In this document: positions 38,996 to 51,080 of the stretch, piece after piece
How the letters are laid out: every line of letters begins with the position of its first letter
How positions within the stretch are numbered: the stretch's first letter is position 1
Assembly: GCA_964030785.1 (NCBI GenBank)
Contig: OZ034975.1
Location: 2,426,701-2,490,700 of the forward strand
Source of the DNA: Siderastrea siderea
Taxonomy: Eukaryota; Cnidaria; Anthozoa; Scleractinia; Rhizangiidae
Length of the DNA: 64,000 bases
Reading direction: 5' to 3'
The notes under the pieces: model-generated
The model's input: only the letters and a program-made list of their open reading frames with translations
What the model was told of the DNA's origin: nothing
Databases searched by the model: none
Program-made: the position numbers and the translations under genes

Positions 38996-40689
38996 TGCCC
39001 AGTATCCGTACACCGGGACCAGTATCCGACCACGGCAATAACTTTTTTATCCATTGAAAATTTAAAAACTCAAGAGACATCTACTTATCTTTTAAGATCA
39101 CTCAAGTAGTTAGGCGTTCGAATCGGAAATAAAATTGAGTTTGTAGGGTCTCAAAACCTGATACAAGCATCATGTCAAATAGTCGTCACCACATCGAACT
39201 CTTTTCCCATACAGTCCACCACAGATGACCATGCATTTGCGCAGGTTCAACCATATCAGCCAAAGAAATGTTAATATAACTTTTTAAAGGTTAAAGAAAG
39301 TCGCTTAGATATGAACAAGTAAGGCTCTAGTATAGTCACCAAACTCAACGAAGAACATCCTTGAATAACGAGAGGAAGCTTAGTCTTGCAGGTACCTTGT
39401 AAACAAACCAGAGCGTAATGTACGAACCCGAAACAGAATTTTAGCGGTGCTCGCCTGTATGCCAGAGTTTTCTTTTCCATTAGGAATTTTCAACTATTTA
39501 TGTTGTTTCTACAGTGGAAACCAAAATGCTCGAAATGTGGATGATTTTGAAATGCTCCGACTTGTCCGACGTGAAGCGGATCAAATTTTCGTGTCCTTAT
39601 GTTAAACGTGACTTTCCTAGCTGTCAACACACGGAAAATGGTTTGCCTTGAATAATATAACTAAAACCACTTTTTACGGAATATTCATTGTACACTTATT
39701 CTTTTCTTTGGCTAGCCATTTTAATAATAGTTTTGAGTGTGTGCGAGGAGTATCCTGAGAAAACTTATCGTCTTTGATTATTATTATTTTTTTGTTTTCT
39801 TTTCTTTTAAATACCGATTTTGATTTAAATTTTTTCTACTTTGATTTTCACAAATTCTCCGTACGATTCATTTGACGAAATTTTTAAATTCTCGTCATTC
39901 AAGTTGTACCAAAACCTCTTTTGTTTCGCTCAGAGAACATGATGTCAGAAGCCATTCAAGTTTTCGATCAGATAGGGAAACGTCGTACATGTCTGGCACT
40001 GAGTGGCAGAAAACAAGTGGTTTTCCCGCGGGATAGTCTCTGTACTGGACTTATAATGCAAGGAGACTTCACCCGAAAGGCGGGGAGGGCGTATATTTTT
40101 AGGCTGGAGCTATATAAAAGGGTAGTTGAAGTATCGAAAGGGGTAGGGAAACCCGTCATTTACCGTCACACTCACTGATTGGCTCAGTTTAGGTATTATG
40201 TAGGTTACGTAGGTTATATAAGGATAACATAAAAGCTTTCCTTAAAAATTGAAGTACACCAATATCGAAAAGGGGTTGGGAAAAACTGTCATTGAGGTAT
40301 TTTAAAAGGCCTTTTAAAATATCTCGAACAGGCGCACCTGACGCACGCAAACCTGTGCAATGGATGATTCAGAAAATAGTCTCGAAACTACGCCTTCTCT
40401 ATCACGGGCTTCCATCTTCCTTAATTAAATATCTTTACACGTCAATCACCTCATTTTCAAAATCCAAAACCCATTTTCGGAAATCAAAACCCCACTTAAG
40501 AACTCAAACATCCATTTTGGTAATCAAAAATCCATTTGCGAAATTAAGTAGTCAAATTTTAGAAATGAAAATATCAACTGAAAAAAAAATTCTCGCCAAA
40601 TGAATTGTACGGAGAATTTTTTTTAAATCAATATTTAAAACATATATTTAAAATCAAAAAGGTCATCTTGAAGTCTTGAGGTCATCTTG
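38996..40689. other. Host DNA, no supported gene
   Basis: AT-rich, with short open frames lacking splice or domain support. A weak internal repeat (GTATCGAAAGGGG at about 40130; ATATCGAAAAGGGG at about 40261). Confidence 0.3.
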
Positions 40690-41176
40690 AAGAAACTACA
40701 ACGCCATTGTTACACAATCGAGGGTCTTGAATTATTGTACATGCTCAAAGTTCCTTCGTTTAGTTGCATTATTTTTTCAAGCTCTTGCCGTAGCACATTA
40801 AAAAATTTTGCTGTTCCTTTAAGCCGTGGAGTACAGGGTATTTTTTTCTGATACAGTAAGGGGAAGAAAAATGCAGTCAAGAGTCCGCGCAAAATTACAG
40901 ACATACGTATCAGTACATTACTGGTTTTTGCTCTGCCGAAATTGCCTTAAATCCTTAAATTTTCGTTCTGTTTTGAATGCACGTTTTGTTGGTAAATAAA
41001 GATGGTTCACACATTAACAAGAGTGATATACCGTTGTTGCCTGCCTTCTTGGATCTTATAAAACCATTCCACGGTAAAACAGGTCTGATTTGATGCCACC
41101 TTCGATTTTTCGAACTCCCGATTTTTCGAACCAATTTCCATTTCCCTTGGAGGTTCGAAAAATCGGAATTCCACTG
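40690..41176. mobile_element. Right-end fragment of the Tigger-like family
   Basis: Matches about 21125-21599, ends in ...GGAATTCCACTG before TA, and lacks the left end. It abuts the second copy of the segmental duplication exactly. Confidence 0.6.
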
Positions 41177-42155
41177 TAGTAGCTAAAATATTTGCGATAA
41201 GCACCTTACGTTTTTTCGTGATGGTACTCCAGTGGTGATGGAATGATACAATGTGTTGTGATTGACAATTAAATTGGCGTGAAATCGTCAAATCGTGCGA
41301 CTAATATTACTGGGCTGAAAATACCGGGGTCTTCGTTATACATGGGTACGGTTACATCGGGGTTCTACTTTAATTTGAAGCCACACTATTATGCCTCAGC
41401 ATACCGTTTATTCAATATCGTAGGACAACGGAAAACGAAAATACCGTAATGGAAGTGCGAATTGCGTTTTCCGTGGGCGTGCAAAAACGGAAAAGGGAAA
41501 ACGGAAGTTCGAGTCTGAGGGCGTAGAAAAACGGAAAAGGAAAATGGAAGTTTGAATTCCGTTTCCCTATCTCGTAGGAAATCAGTTGGCACTAGGGTAC
41601 ACGCATTTACACGCATTTAAGATGCCTCTACGGAGGAGAGAGGATCGAGTCTTTCATAATGGAGCCTCTTATAATAATGGACGAAAGTCGAGTCGAACCA
41701 GTGAAGACCCGCCAACGCAAGTTTACCCTGTTTCTTATTCTTGTTGTTTCTGTAACAGCACTGGTTTTAGTGATTCTCGTTATTAACGGCAAAATTGGCC
41801 CGAAGTGCTTTTGCAGAGAAGGTATGTGTCTTACTAGTTAGGGGCCAGCTGTGATTTCATAAAATAGATGAGATGGCTCTCAAAGTTAAACTGGCCAATA
41901 AGTCATTTTATTGTGAGCGGTTCTAGCCCGGAACTGGCACAAAAACACTAGCTAAATGGTACGCATACGTTTTAGTATGTTGCCCAGTATCCAAGCTACT
42001 TCAGTTTGAAAAGACTTTATCTCCCCTTATTCGGGAGAAAGAGTTCTAAAATTTGGCTCTGACACAGCACATTTAGTTGCAAATATAACTTTAAAATGTT
42101 GACGTTTTCAGTTTAGTATCCGTTGCGCGAATGTCAATTTTTGGACAGCTCATAC
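41177..42155 (+). repeat. Segmental duplication, copy 2
   Basis: Repeat of 38015-38995. Its left edge coincides with the end of the Tigger-like fragment; the right edge fades near 42155. Confidence 0.85.
41659..41821 (+). CDS. First exon B of an EGF-EAR type II membrane protein
   Basis: Duplicate of the exon at 38499-38661, with one two-residue difference early on (DES for DKN). It has the same membrane span, the same donor (GAAG|GTATGT) and phase 1. It is the closer partner for the exon at 45600. The strict conservation of both copies in protein sequence suggests that both are, or recently were, in use. Confidence 0.6.
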
Positions 42156-43089
42156 GTTCATGGGGAGCTTTGGTGAGCTCATGCAGGATTTCACAGCATG
42201 AAGTAATGCAAGGCGCGAAGTTCTGTCAATTTATTAATGATCTTTATCATCATCGTCATCATCATCACATCCTTTATTTAAACACGATAAAAAATTTTTA
42301 AAAAACATAATGCTTGTGGGGTCGTGTAATTAATTAGGTATAATACTTAACTACGATTCTTCTACTAAGAATATTATTAGATAAGAAATTGAGCACAATG
42401 AATAAATGGCTAATAGCACTTAAAATCATGGTATTGTCTGGGAAGCGACCAAAGTGACTGTGCACTAAAATCAAGTTCCTTAACGTATTTATCCTTCTTT
42501 ACATTACGGTAAAAAGCCGTAAATTGGGAATGTCATTCAGTATCAGAACGCATGATTTAGATGTGCGCGGGTATGTTTTGAGACCAAAACTTGTCCGTTT
42601 TGATTGACGGTATCTATGCCTTGATGTACGCATTATTTATAGTTTTCAAAATGACTACACAAATATTAAACGATTCAACGAAACCAGCACAGTAGCGGCG
42701 TTCAATTAGACTATCATTGTGCTTTTTCGAAAGAGGGACAAGCCAAATGGAACCTTGCATACATTTATGTTTGTAATAAGGTATTATTTTGCGATGCATT
42801 TCAACTTTCATATGAAATTGAAATTCGACATTTTGTACATCCGTTCTACACCGAACACTATAACGTACACGCTAACCCGGGCTCGTCAATCAGTTTGATC
42901 TGTTTGAAAACGTTCCCTTATCAACTGTCCCTCCCGGTCACAATCAATTGTCTACCATGCACCATACTAAATTCAATGTACAACATATACAAAGGTGTCA
43001 TTAAAGATGTGTTTATTGTTCATCGTGGTTCATCGTGGCAAGATGAACGTTTATTCGTTTGTCTCAAGATGGAATCGTTTTGAGTTGTT
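42156..43089. other. Intronic DNA
   Basis: Presumed intron of the EGF-EAR gene. A (TCATCA)-rich run at about 42245-42270. No gene seen. Confidence 0.3.
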
Positions 43090-43954
43090 GATCGCGAAGT
43101 TTCGACTGCAACACTGCTAGTCTAGCTTGTTAGCTTTTAACCAATCGGAAACGTATTTTAGTTCTTCATTTACAGTTCTTGTCAAAGCATGAGTACTGCT
43201 GTTTAAGCAAAATATATTAGTATCATCGGCAAAAAGAATAAACGAAAGTATTTTAGAGCTCCTGTAATGTCATTAATGTATAACAGAAATAGATAACGTC
43301 CTAGAACTCCACATAAGGTACTCCACATAAGATTGTTTGTTTGCCAGATAATACGTTATTATATTTTACAATCTGACTTCTATTAGTAAGGTAGTTTTTA
43401 AACCACTCAAGGGCAATACCTCTTATCCCATAATGCTCTAGTTTTCCAATAAGTATTGAGTGATTTACAGTGTCAAATGCTTTGTATAGGTCAAGAAACA
43501 TACCAACAGTAAATTCATTGTTTTCTATCGCTTCTGTGATTTTTGTAGTCAGAGTAGTTATTGCCATCTCAGTTGAATAATTCTTACGAAACCCATATTG
43601 TTCATTATATAGTATCCAATGTTCTTCAATAAAGTTTATAAGTCGTTTGTACATTAGTTTTTCTAATAGTTTAGATAACATGGGAGAACAGCTTGGTCTA
43701 TAGTTTGAGAATGATGTTTCATCTTCACTTTTGTATATTGGTGTAATCAGGGAAAATTTAAGTTGCTCTGGGATTATGCCACTTGAAAGGTATCTGTTGT
43801 AAATGATTTTTAGTGGGTGCTTGATTAAATGTGCTACTTTACGTATGACTTTAGGTTGTAGATCATCAAAGCCACAGCTTTTATTTGGATGTAATTTAAT
43901 TAATTCTCTTTCTACTTCGTCTTCTGTCACGGGTGTAATAAAAAAAACTTTCAC
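43090..43954 (-). pseudogene. Truncated non-LTR (LINE) reverse transcriptase
   Basis: The main frame (43301-43954) has the RT blocks HPNKSCGFDDL, SLITPIYKS, NYRPSCSPMLSKLLEK and FLDLYKAFDTVNHSIL, then GVP, where a small local rearrangement of TATGTGGAGT replaces the usual QGS-x-LGP. Downstream in another frame are YINDI and a catalytic FADDTN. The ends are missing. A dead insertion in an intron of the EGF-EAR gene, antisense to it. Confidence 0.85.
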
Positions 43955-44223
43955 TTATATCTTTACCTAAGTATGTTTTGAACGACTTAGCAGATTCTGG
44001 TATAGTTTTTGCTAAATTTGGACCAACATGAACGAAATATTTATTAAACTTTTTGGCTATAGTTCATATGGTGGAATGGCAAGAATTGAGTGGATAGTGA
44101 TTTATTATTCTCATTCCTTTCTTCCTTTTGTCCTTCAGTGGTTCTTTCGTTGATCAATAGGAGATTAACAAGTGTTAATAACCAGTTTGTCAAATAACGT
44201 TACGATAGTATCCCCTTTTCCAA

Positions 44224-44580
44224 AGTATTTTACACTTCAATTCAACGAGAAGTGTGGCACTAAGCGAACATGCCAGCGTTTAAGCCACAGGGAAATAGTC
44301 CGTACAATTTTTTAGTCTATTCTACACATCCACAAATCTAGAAGCGTGGAACTAAGTGAAGAATGACAGGAATTTAATCAGGGGAAACAGTCTGTGTAGC
44401 TCTTACTTTGTCACGATATTTTACACTTAAACTCATCGAGAAGAGTGGAATTAAGTAAAGAATGTCAGGGGTTTCCAGTTACCCGGAAACAGTCAGTATT
44501 CTCAACGTCTTAGTTTGTTATACACTTCTACACATCGAGAAGTGTGGAACTAGGAAAAAAATGAAAAGTTTTAATGCCTG
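44224..44580. repeat. Degenerate minisatellite, about 95-bp period
   Basis: Four diverged units share GAGAAGTGTGGAACTAAG(T)GAAGAATG at about 44249, 44339, 44438 and 44538, with TTTACACTT before it. Confidence 0.55.
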
Positions 44581-45318
44581 AGATAGTCAGTACATGTTCA
44601 ATCCCTACCTCGGTATATCTACACTTCTACGCATGACAGAGGTTTGAAGGACCGGAAATGGTTTGTACAATCCTTTGTACAGGAATAGTACAAAAGGGTG
44701 ATAAATTCGAGCTAGCAATTTTGGGAATCTGTCAATACACGAGGTATTTAAAAAGTTGACATTATGGCAAAAAAACAGTCTTTTTCTATTTTGCTTTGGT
44801 TTCTATTTCATTTCTATCTTAATTCACATTCATTCGATAAAAATTCACGTGACTTGTCCACTGACTTAAATTTTTGTGTTGATAATTCAATACATCTCTT
44901 TGCGAGTTGAATCAAAATGAAATTTCTTCATTTCTTCATCAACAAGTTATGTAAAAGTTATGTTGTCCATATGATTTGAGGAAGCAATCAGAACAAGTGT
45001 ACTTATTTAAGAACTGTGAGACATGAAGAACAAAAAGAGCGGAAGTATTTTTCACCTTTAAGTATTTTTAGCGTTACTCTATTGTTTCCGATCTATCTTA
45101 ATATGTAAATAGGCCCCTATTACTTGGTTTATAAACTAGCAGGACCACAGCGACAAGGCATTGAGAGTTGCAGGACCTGGATCAGTAAAAAATTTGAAGA
45201 AAAAAATAGAGGGAACGACTGAGGGTTTTATGTAATTTGACTTGTTAATTTAGTCTCAACTGCAAGAGACTTCAATAAACTATAATAATAATGATCATCA
45301 TCGTCATCATCATCATCA

Positions 45319-45353
<35 letters not shown>

Positions 45354-45443
45354 TTAAATGAGAAACTGTTTTTATTACAAAATGACTAGCAGTTAACATA
45401 ATATAACGAAAAAGAGTACAAGATATTCTGCAGATATTCTTGA

Positions 45444-45495
<52 letters not shown>

Positions 45496-45599
45496 CCCAA
45501 GTTTCTTGTACTAATGGTGGCCTTAATCATTTTGTCATTTTTTGCGGCATTTTTGTGCATGCAAAAATGTATTTTAATTTTATTTCTATTCCGCATTAG
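44581..45599. other. Intronic DNA with (ATT)n microsatellites
   Basis: (ATC)n/(ATT)n runs at about 45296-45354 and 45447-45494. No gene seen; open frames here are low complexity. Confidence 0.4.
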
Positions 45600-45706
45600 A
45601 AAACAAGCTCCCTTCACCAAACACACGGGATAATGTCTCAGTCCAACATCTGCTGACTAGTATTCCAGACTTGGAAAGTAACGTGTCGTTGATAAAGGAA
45701 AAAATG
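45600..45706 (+). CDS. Stalk exon of the EGF-EAR gene
   Basis: Acceptor CCGCATTAG, 107 nt, donor ATG|GTAAAA. It begins with the two bases that complete the phase-1 codon of either first exon and ends in phase 0. It codes NKLPSPNTRDN, then a helical VQHLLTSIPDLESNVSLIKE. The only open frame of the three is the one required by phase. Confidence 0.55.
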
Positions 45707-46255
45707 GTAAAATTCTTAAAGATTATCAGGATGGTTATTACTCTTGAACATTTATTAGAAACAACTAAAACAACTTTTCAGTTGTCAGTTAATATACATA
45801 AAACCATGTATCTTTCACGGGGCTCTTTGGAAACTGAAGAGACGCAACACCAGTTCAGATAATTAAAATAAATGCTGAAGCTTTAGTTAGGCAGGATATG
45901 TTCCTGCTTAGAATTTCTTGTTTGTTTGTTTGTTTTTTATCTAGGAGGCCAGATCTCGTGCGGTAGAAATTTTTGTCACTCAGCATGAAGACCAGTTTTT
46001 TTTCTTAATTATTTGTTTGCTCTATTGATTGTCGCCAGATCTGAATTTGACGGATGCCTTAAATCAACACCGAATCCATTTTACAGTTCTGAGTGTTCAA
46101 GATCTAACTGTTTGATTAAACTGGTCTTTGTCTTTAAATCATTGTGATATCCTTTTATAAACAGATAAAAAAGTGCAAGTATCATGAAAGGGTAATTTTT
46201 AGACTAACTGTCTTCTAATAATGCCATACCTTTTTATATTTTTTTTCTCCGACAG

Positions 46256-46318
46256 GTAAAATTACTGCAGGAGCAGATATCTGCACAGAAAACGAAACTA
46301 AATGAAACTGCCAACAAG
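46256..46318 (+). CDS. 63-nt coiled-coil exon, copy 1
   Basis: Acceptor CTCCGACAG, donor AACAAG|GTGAGA, phase 0 at both ends. Codes VKLLQEQISAQKTKLNETAN plus K, three heptads of a coiled coil. Duplicated at 47471-47533. Confidence 0.6.
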
Positions 46319-46623
46319 GTGAGAACAGATGGTATTAACGTGCCACATACTTTCTATTTTCTAAAACGTGCGTTGGTGAAGGACGCAAAATACACACATT
46401 GTAACTGGATATCTCTTATATTAAAGTAAAGTGAACCAAACAGGCTCAAACGTTTCTTCGCCATTTTTCCAATGTTTATCATGTAGATTCAATATTGTTG
46501 TCTTGTTCTGGGGACAGTCTACTTTCCTTGGGTACCGCCGTTTTTGCAAACTTTTGGTTTTCTATGGCTTTTGATTTAGGCACTGCGGCTTCCTGTTTTC
46601 ATAATTTTCATTTTATTCTTCAG

Positions 46624-47013
46624 ATAGCTGTTGTGGATAAGTACGAAGCGCTGTTTGACAAGCTTAATAAAGAGTTCAGACTACTGAATGAATCTGTGAA
46701 GGCACTAAATAACAGCAATGGCGAGTTGACCGAACAGACAACCGAGAGGCTAGCGGTGAATGTTACGCAGCTTGAATCACGTGTTCAGGAGCTAAAAAAG
46801 TTCAGTAACAATATGAGCAGCATAGCTGGGAGTCTGGAGAGAGGTTACACCCAGATGAACACTTTGATGAAAACACTTGAAGCTGTTAATGGTGCTCAGA
46901 ATGCGTCCCATGATAACTTGTGGTCTTTCTACAACAGTTTAAATGACGCACTAGCTACAGTTAATGCGACGATGAATGATCAGTTGAGACTTAGTGCCAC
47001 GGAATTTAACTAA
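46624..47013 (+). CDS. Terminal coiled-coil exon (alternative 3' end)
   Basis: Acceptor TTATTCTTCAG, phase 0, 129 codons and a TAA. The content is a long coiled coil (YEALFDKLNKEFRLLNESVK through LESRVQELKKF to DQLRLSATEFN) with several N-x-S/T sites. No good donor precedes the stop, so it would end a short membrane-anchored coiled-coil protein lacking EGF and EAR parts, unless skipped. A degraded duplicate is at 47842. Confidence 0.5.
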   Translation: MAVVDKYEALFDKLNKEFRLLNESVKALNNSNGELTEQTTERLAVNVTQLESRVQELKKFSNNMSSIAGSLERGYTQMNTLMKTLEAVNGAQNASHDNLWSFYNSLNDALATVNATMNDQLRLSATEFN

Positions 47014-47470
47014 GGCCTTCGTTTACTTATCCACAGGCCTAACAGAACAGACTTCCAGAAGCATTTTTGATGGGGATACTTTGAAAATACAGTTGAATCT
47101 CGAAATACAGTTGAATACATAACAATAAAATACAGTTGAATACATTGAAAGTACAGTTGAATAAAAAACTCAAAAGGTTACATGGAGTGACGCAAGGGCA
47201 ACTTGGTTAAACTTGAGTTAACAGAGGTTTAACATGTCCATTTTACAGTTGTGAGCGTTCAAGGTCAAGCTGTTTGATTAAACTGGTCTTCGTCCTTAAA
47301 TCATTATGACACCCTTTTATAAACAGATTAAGAAGTGGGGGTATATAATGAAAGGGTGATTTTCAGACTAATTATTTTTAATAATGATAGAGTGGGAGTT
47401 TTTAACCAACCGAGATTTCATTTTCTTATCGCATTTAGTTACAGTGTTTATACTTTTTTTTCTGCGACAG

Positions 47471-47533
47471 GTAAAATTTCTGCAGGAGCAGTTTTCGGCA
47501 CAGAAAAGGAAACTCAATGAAACTGCCAACAAG
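47471..47533 (+). CDS. 63-nt coiled-coil exon, copy 2
   Basis: Same splice sites and phase as 46256-46318; codes VKFLQEQFSAQKRKLNETAN plus K. Both copies are phase 0, so either or both can be joined to the EGF exon at 48162. Confidence 0.58.
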
Positions 47534-47841
47534 GTGAGAACAAATAGTATTAAGGCGCCACATACTCTCTATTTTCTAAAACTTGCGTTCGTGAAGGACA
47601 CGAAATACACACATTGCAACTGAATCTCGCTTTTTATGTAAAGCAAAGTGAACCACACAGACTCAAAAGTTGCTTCGAGATTTATTCATTGGCTTATCAC
47701 GTAGACTCAATACTGTTGCCTTGTACTGGGGACAGTCAACTTTCCTTGGGTACCGCCCTTTTTGCCCATTTTTGGTTTTGTATGGCTTGTGATTCAGGCA
47801 CTGTGGGTTTCTGGTTTCATAATTTCAATTTTATTCTTCAG

Positions 47842-47994
47842 ATAGCCGTTGTGGATAGTGTGGTTAAACATGAGCAGTAGGTACGAAGCGGTGTTTGACA
47901 AGCTTATTAAAGAGTTCAGACTACTGAATAAATTTGTGAAGGCACTAAATAAGAGCAATGACGATTTGACGTCAACAATCAATGACGATGATGG

Positions 47995-48057
<63 letters not shown>

Positions 48058-48144
48058 GGATGTTCCCTTATACCTTACCTTTTACCTACCTTACGTTATA
48101 CAAATGTGGTCACCCATTGAAGTTGATTTTGCTATAATTTTTTG
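47842..48144 (+). pseudogene. Degraded second copy of the long coiled-coil exon
   Basis: Starts like 46624 but contains an insertion with a TAG after VVDSVVKHEQ. It then continues with the coiled-coil sequence and is cut short by a (GAT)n run (47987-48056) that would code poly-Asp. Not a usable exon as it stands, which favours skipping to the EGF exon. Confidence 0.6.
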
Positions 48145-48161
48145 ACTTTTCTTCTCATCAG

Positions 48162-48279
48162 AATGTTTGCTCGATCTTTAATCCTTGCCTTAACAACGGC
48201 CGTTGTGTTAGGGGTTATACTAACAAGAAATACCTTTGTGAGTGCGTACCCAGATATGAAGGAGAAATCTGCGAGAAAG
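48162..48279 (+). CDS. EGF-like domain exon
   Basis: Acceptor TTCTCATCAG, 118 nt, donor AAAG|GTAATC; begins in phase 0 and ends in phase 1. It codes VCSIFNPCLNNGRCVRGYT, then YLCECVPRYEGEICEK, with all six Cys of an EGF domain in correct order. Phase 1 at the end fits the EAR exon at 51081, where G+AT makes the Asp of DCSSS. Confidence 0.75.
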
Positions 48280-48486
48280 GTAATCGTAAGAAAAATGTAA
48301 CAACCCATATTCTCACCTCTAGGGTTTCAGTTGAATCCAGGGGAGATGGTAAAACGTGTTCTGGTATAATTTATGTTGCACACTATACACTAGTTTACCT
48401 TATTTACAGTCTGATTTCATTTCTTTTTTTCATTGTTCATTTTCTGGTATAATTTATGCTATACCTGATCATGAACGATACAGAAA

Positions 48487-48690
48487 CAGGGGGGGGTCCA
48501 AGATTTTAGGAAAGGGGGTCGTCAGTCGGCGCCCGTCCTCATGGGGAGTTAGGGAGCGAGGTACACGAGAAAATTTTGAAAATATGGATTGTGAAATAAG
48601 GATTTTTTAAAAACTTCATTACCGGTATTTTCGACTTCACAAAGGTGGGTGGGGTCAACCCCCTCAACCCTTCCCATGGATCCCCCCCTG
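48487..48690. mobile_element. Short MITE with CAGGGGGG ends
   Basis: CAGGGGGGGGTCC at the left and GGATCCCCCCCTG at the right form inverted ends of a 204-bp element; AGAAA flanks both sides as a possible short duplication. The interior is non-coding. Confidence 0.6.
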
Positions 48691-51080
48691 AGAAAGAAAT
48701 AAAATCTGAGAGTAATCAAAGTCAACTTGGTTATAGAGAAAAATTATACCTGAAGACGTTTGTCCATCTCCGCTGAACCCTTGTTCCAGGAGCAATAAAA
48801 GTGGTCGGGCGGTGTTTACACATGTTGCATTTTCATTGCAGTCGTCAAAATGGCCGCCACGACTGCAGTGAAAATTTTAATTCTCAATTTAGGTAGTGTG
48901 GAACGCAGTGAATACGTGGACCGACCGACCATACAAATTTGGCCGTCTTCTTAGACAGGTCTTTTGAACAGGGTAGTGTATGTCAGCCCAAGAAACAGAA
49001 AGAGGCGACAAAAAACAAGTGGACAAAACATAATTGAAACTAACGAAATACAGTGTACAGTTATCAGTGTACCACCTGTAAAAGATCATTTGACTTTTTT
49101 GCTCTTCAAAGCGTTGTAAATACACGCACTCCACCCAAGGGTTGAGCCTAAATGTTTCATCGAGGTTTTATTATCGGGGTAAGTTCAGTTCACGAGAAAG
49201 TGTGAGAGTCCATAAATTAAAGCAATCATTGGTCACGTTGTACTGATACTTGCCTCAGTTGGTGTCTTAGTTTGCTGAATCGTGAAACATGAGCGATAAA
49301 ACGAGCGATGTAGTCGGCTGACTGGACCACGTGAAAAATGGACTTTGAGAAAATCTAGTCGTTGATCATGAACTTGGTCTTAAAATAAGATGGGAAAATG
49401 TTTCATAGGAAAATGGTTTCAAAACTCGTCCTAACAGTGTTATGCTTGAGGCCGGTGGGGGACGTTGGGGGCTCCCAAATAAAAGTGATGAGGATGTTCG
49501 CACGTCCAATATTTCCTGGAAGAGCTTTTCGACGCTTAATTACAGTGTTTGAAGATCCCACTCAGATTTTAGAAACTTTAAAGTAAAAACGTTCTTTGCA
49601 AACTTTACGCGACGAAATGCTAACCGTGTAACTAAAGTCCGTTCTTGCAACGCATAGATCAAGTGTGAATGTCAGAACGTTTGCCGAACTTTTCCACTAG
49701 TTGGACTTGCTTCATGTACCATCTCGAGCTCATCTAAAGCAACAATAATAAAAGGAACTCTAAAAGTACCCCCTGCCAGTTTAATTCTACTATGGTTAGT
49801 TTCGCTTTTATAAACACCTGTACCGTACCAACCCAAAAGCTATCATCCCTAAAAGGTGTGTCGAACTGACCTCCGTCACTTTTAGGTGAGAGTCCTTCAG
49901 GGAAGTTGTAAGGCGGGTTTCAATTGCAAAAGCGTAATCCAGACAAGTGCTTTAGGCAACAGAACTGACTGAACACTTTTCGGACTAAACCTGACAGGCG
50001 ATCAAAAACACTAGATAATGAGTGTATGTTGCCAGCTCATGATGCCGACTAACTGAGCACAAGTACCGTATAGTTCTTGTACTAGGCATATGAGGAATAC
50101 GCAAGGACATCTGATCTTAAACTGTTTAACAGCATGTTTCTTCCACTCATCATTTATAAATTAAAATGATTTTCAAAACAAAGCGAAACGATTTTCAGCA
50201 TTTAAAACTTCCTTTTAGAGTAGATGCGAACTTCGAATTCACGGCAGGAACTTCGGTTAAAAAACAATTTTGTATGCACCTTAGACTGTGTACATGCCCT
50301 TATCAAAAGAAAGCCTTCGAATGTGCTGGACATGCTGAGATGCTGACACAAATATACTTGTCAGTGTCATTAAGGGGCGGAAGCGGGATGAGACGGGCCG
50401 GGTCGGTTTGCCACAATCTCGGCACGTCTTTTTTAACACACTAAAAATCAACTTCGCGATTACATTGAAAAATCTCAGCCCGGCCAGCCAGGATCCCAGC
50501 TAGACTGGCTGACAATATACCATGTAATCGCGATTGCTGGGTCAACACTTTCTCTTCAATAAATTTTGCTTCAGAGCAAAATAGCTCGCCAGAAGGTTGA
50601 TATTTCTCTTTCTATGTAACACATAAAGGTTTATCAGATCATAAAGTCACATAACATATAAGATAATACACCAACATAACGGACTGGCAAAAGTAAAATC
50701 ACCCTATTCATTCTCTTTTAGGCAGTCATCTTTTCACACGACAGCTTCGTAGTTAATTAGGTTCCGGTTTTAATCGTGTCATATATATTTTTCTTTTTTC
50801 TATTTTATGTAAAATTAGGGAGAGCCATATTGTAAACTACTGGGTAACCAGTAAATTATGTTACCCTCATTAAATAAAGTCATATTATTATTATTAGCAA
50901 TACCAAGCTAACACTAATCTCGGCAGACCGAGCCAGCCTGGTTTACCGAGCCATCCCGCTCATGCAATCGGCCCTGTAATCTTATGCTTACTTTTTGCGG
51001 TTGCAGTGGCACGGGTTTCTTTCAGTGTGGCATTGATATGTTTTAATGTTAAATTTAACATAGTTGTTTTTCTTTCAAAG
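48691..51080. other. Intron before the EAR exon
   Basis: About 49690-50330 is a diverged copy of the intron preceding EAR copy 1 (about 31900-32950): shared CTTGTACT...GCATATGAGGAATAC, CACGGCAGGAA(C/T)TTCGGTTAAA and CCTTAGACTGTGTACATG. No exon seen between. Confidence 0.45.

Larger units (their letters stand above)
46077..47960. repeat. Tandem 1.2-kb duplication of the coiled-coil exon pair
   Basis: The stretch from CCATTTTACAGTT at 46077 to about 46740 recurs from 47241 to about 47960, with exon offsets of 1215-1218 bp. Confidence 0.75.

Noticed and set aside
45393..45626. ORF with an Asn run
   Set aside because: Translation of an (ATT)n microsatellite in the other strand.
49398..49586. 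Possible signal-peptide ORF
   Set aside because: No donor site and no linked coding exon; likely chance within an intron.
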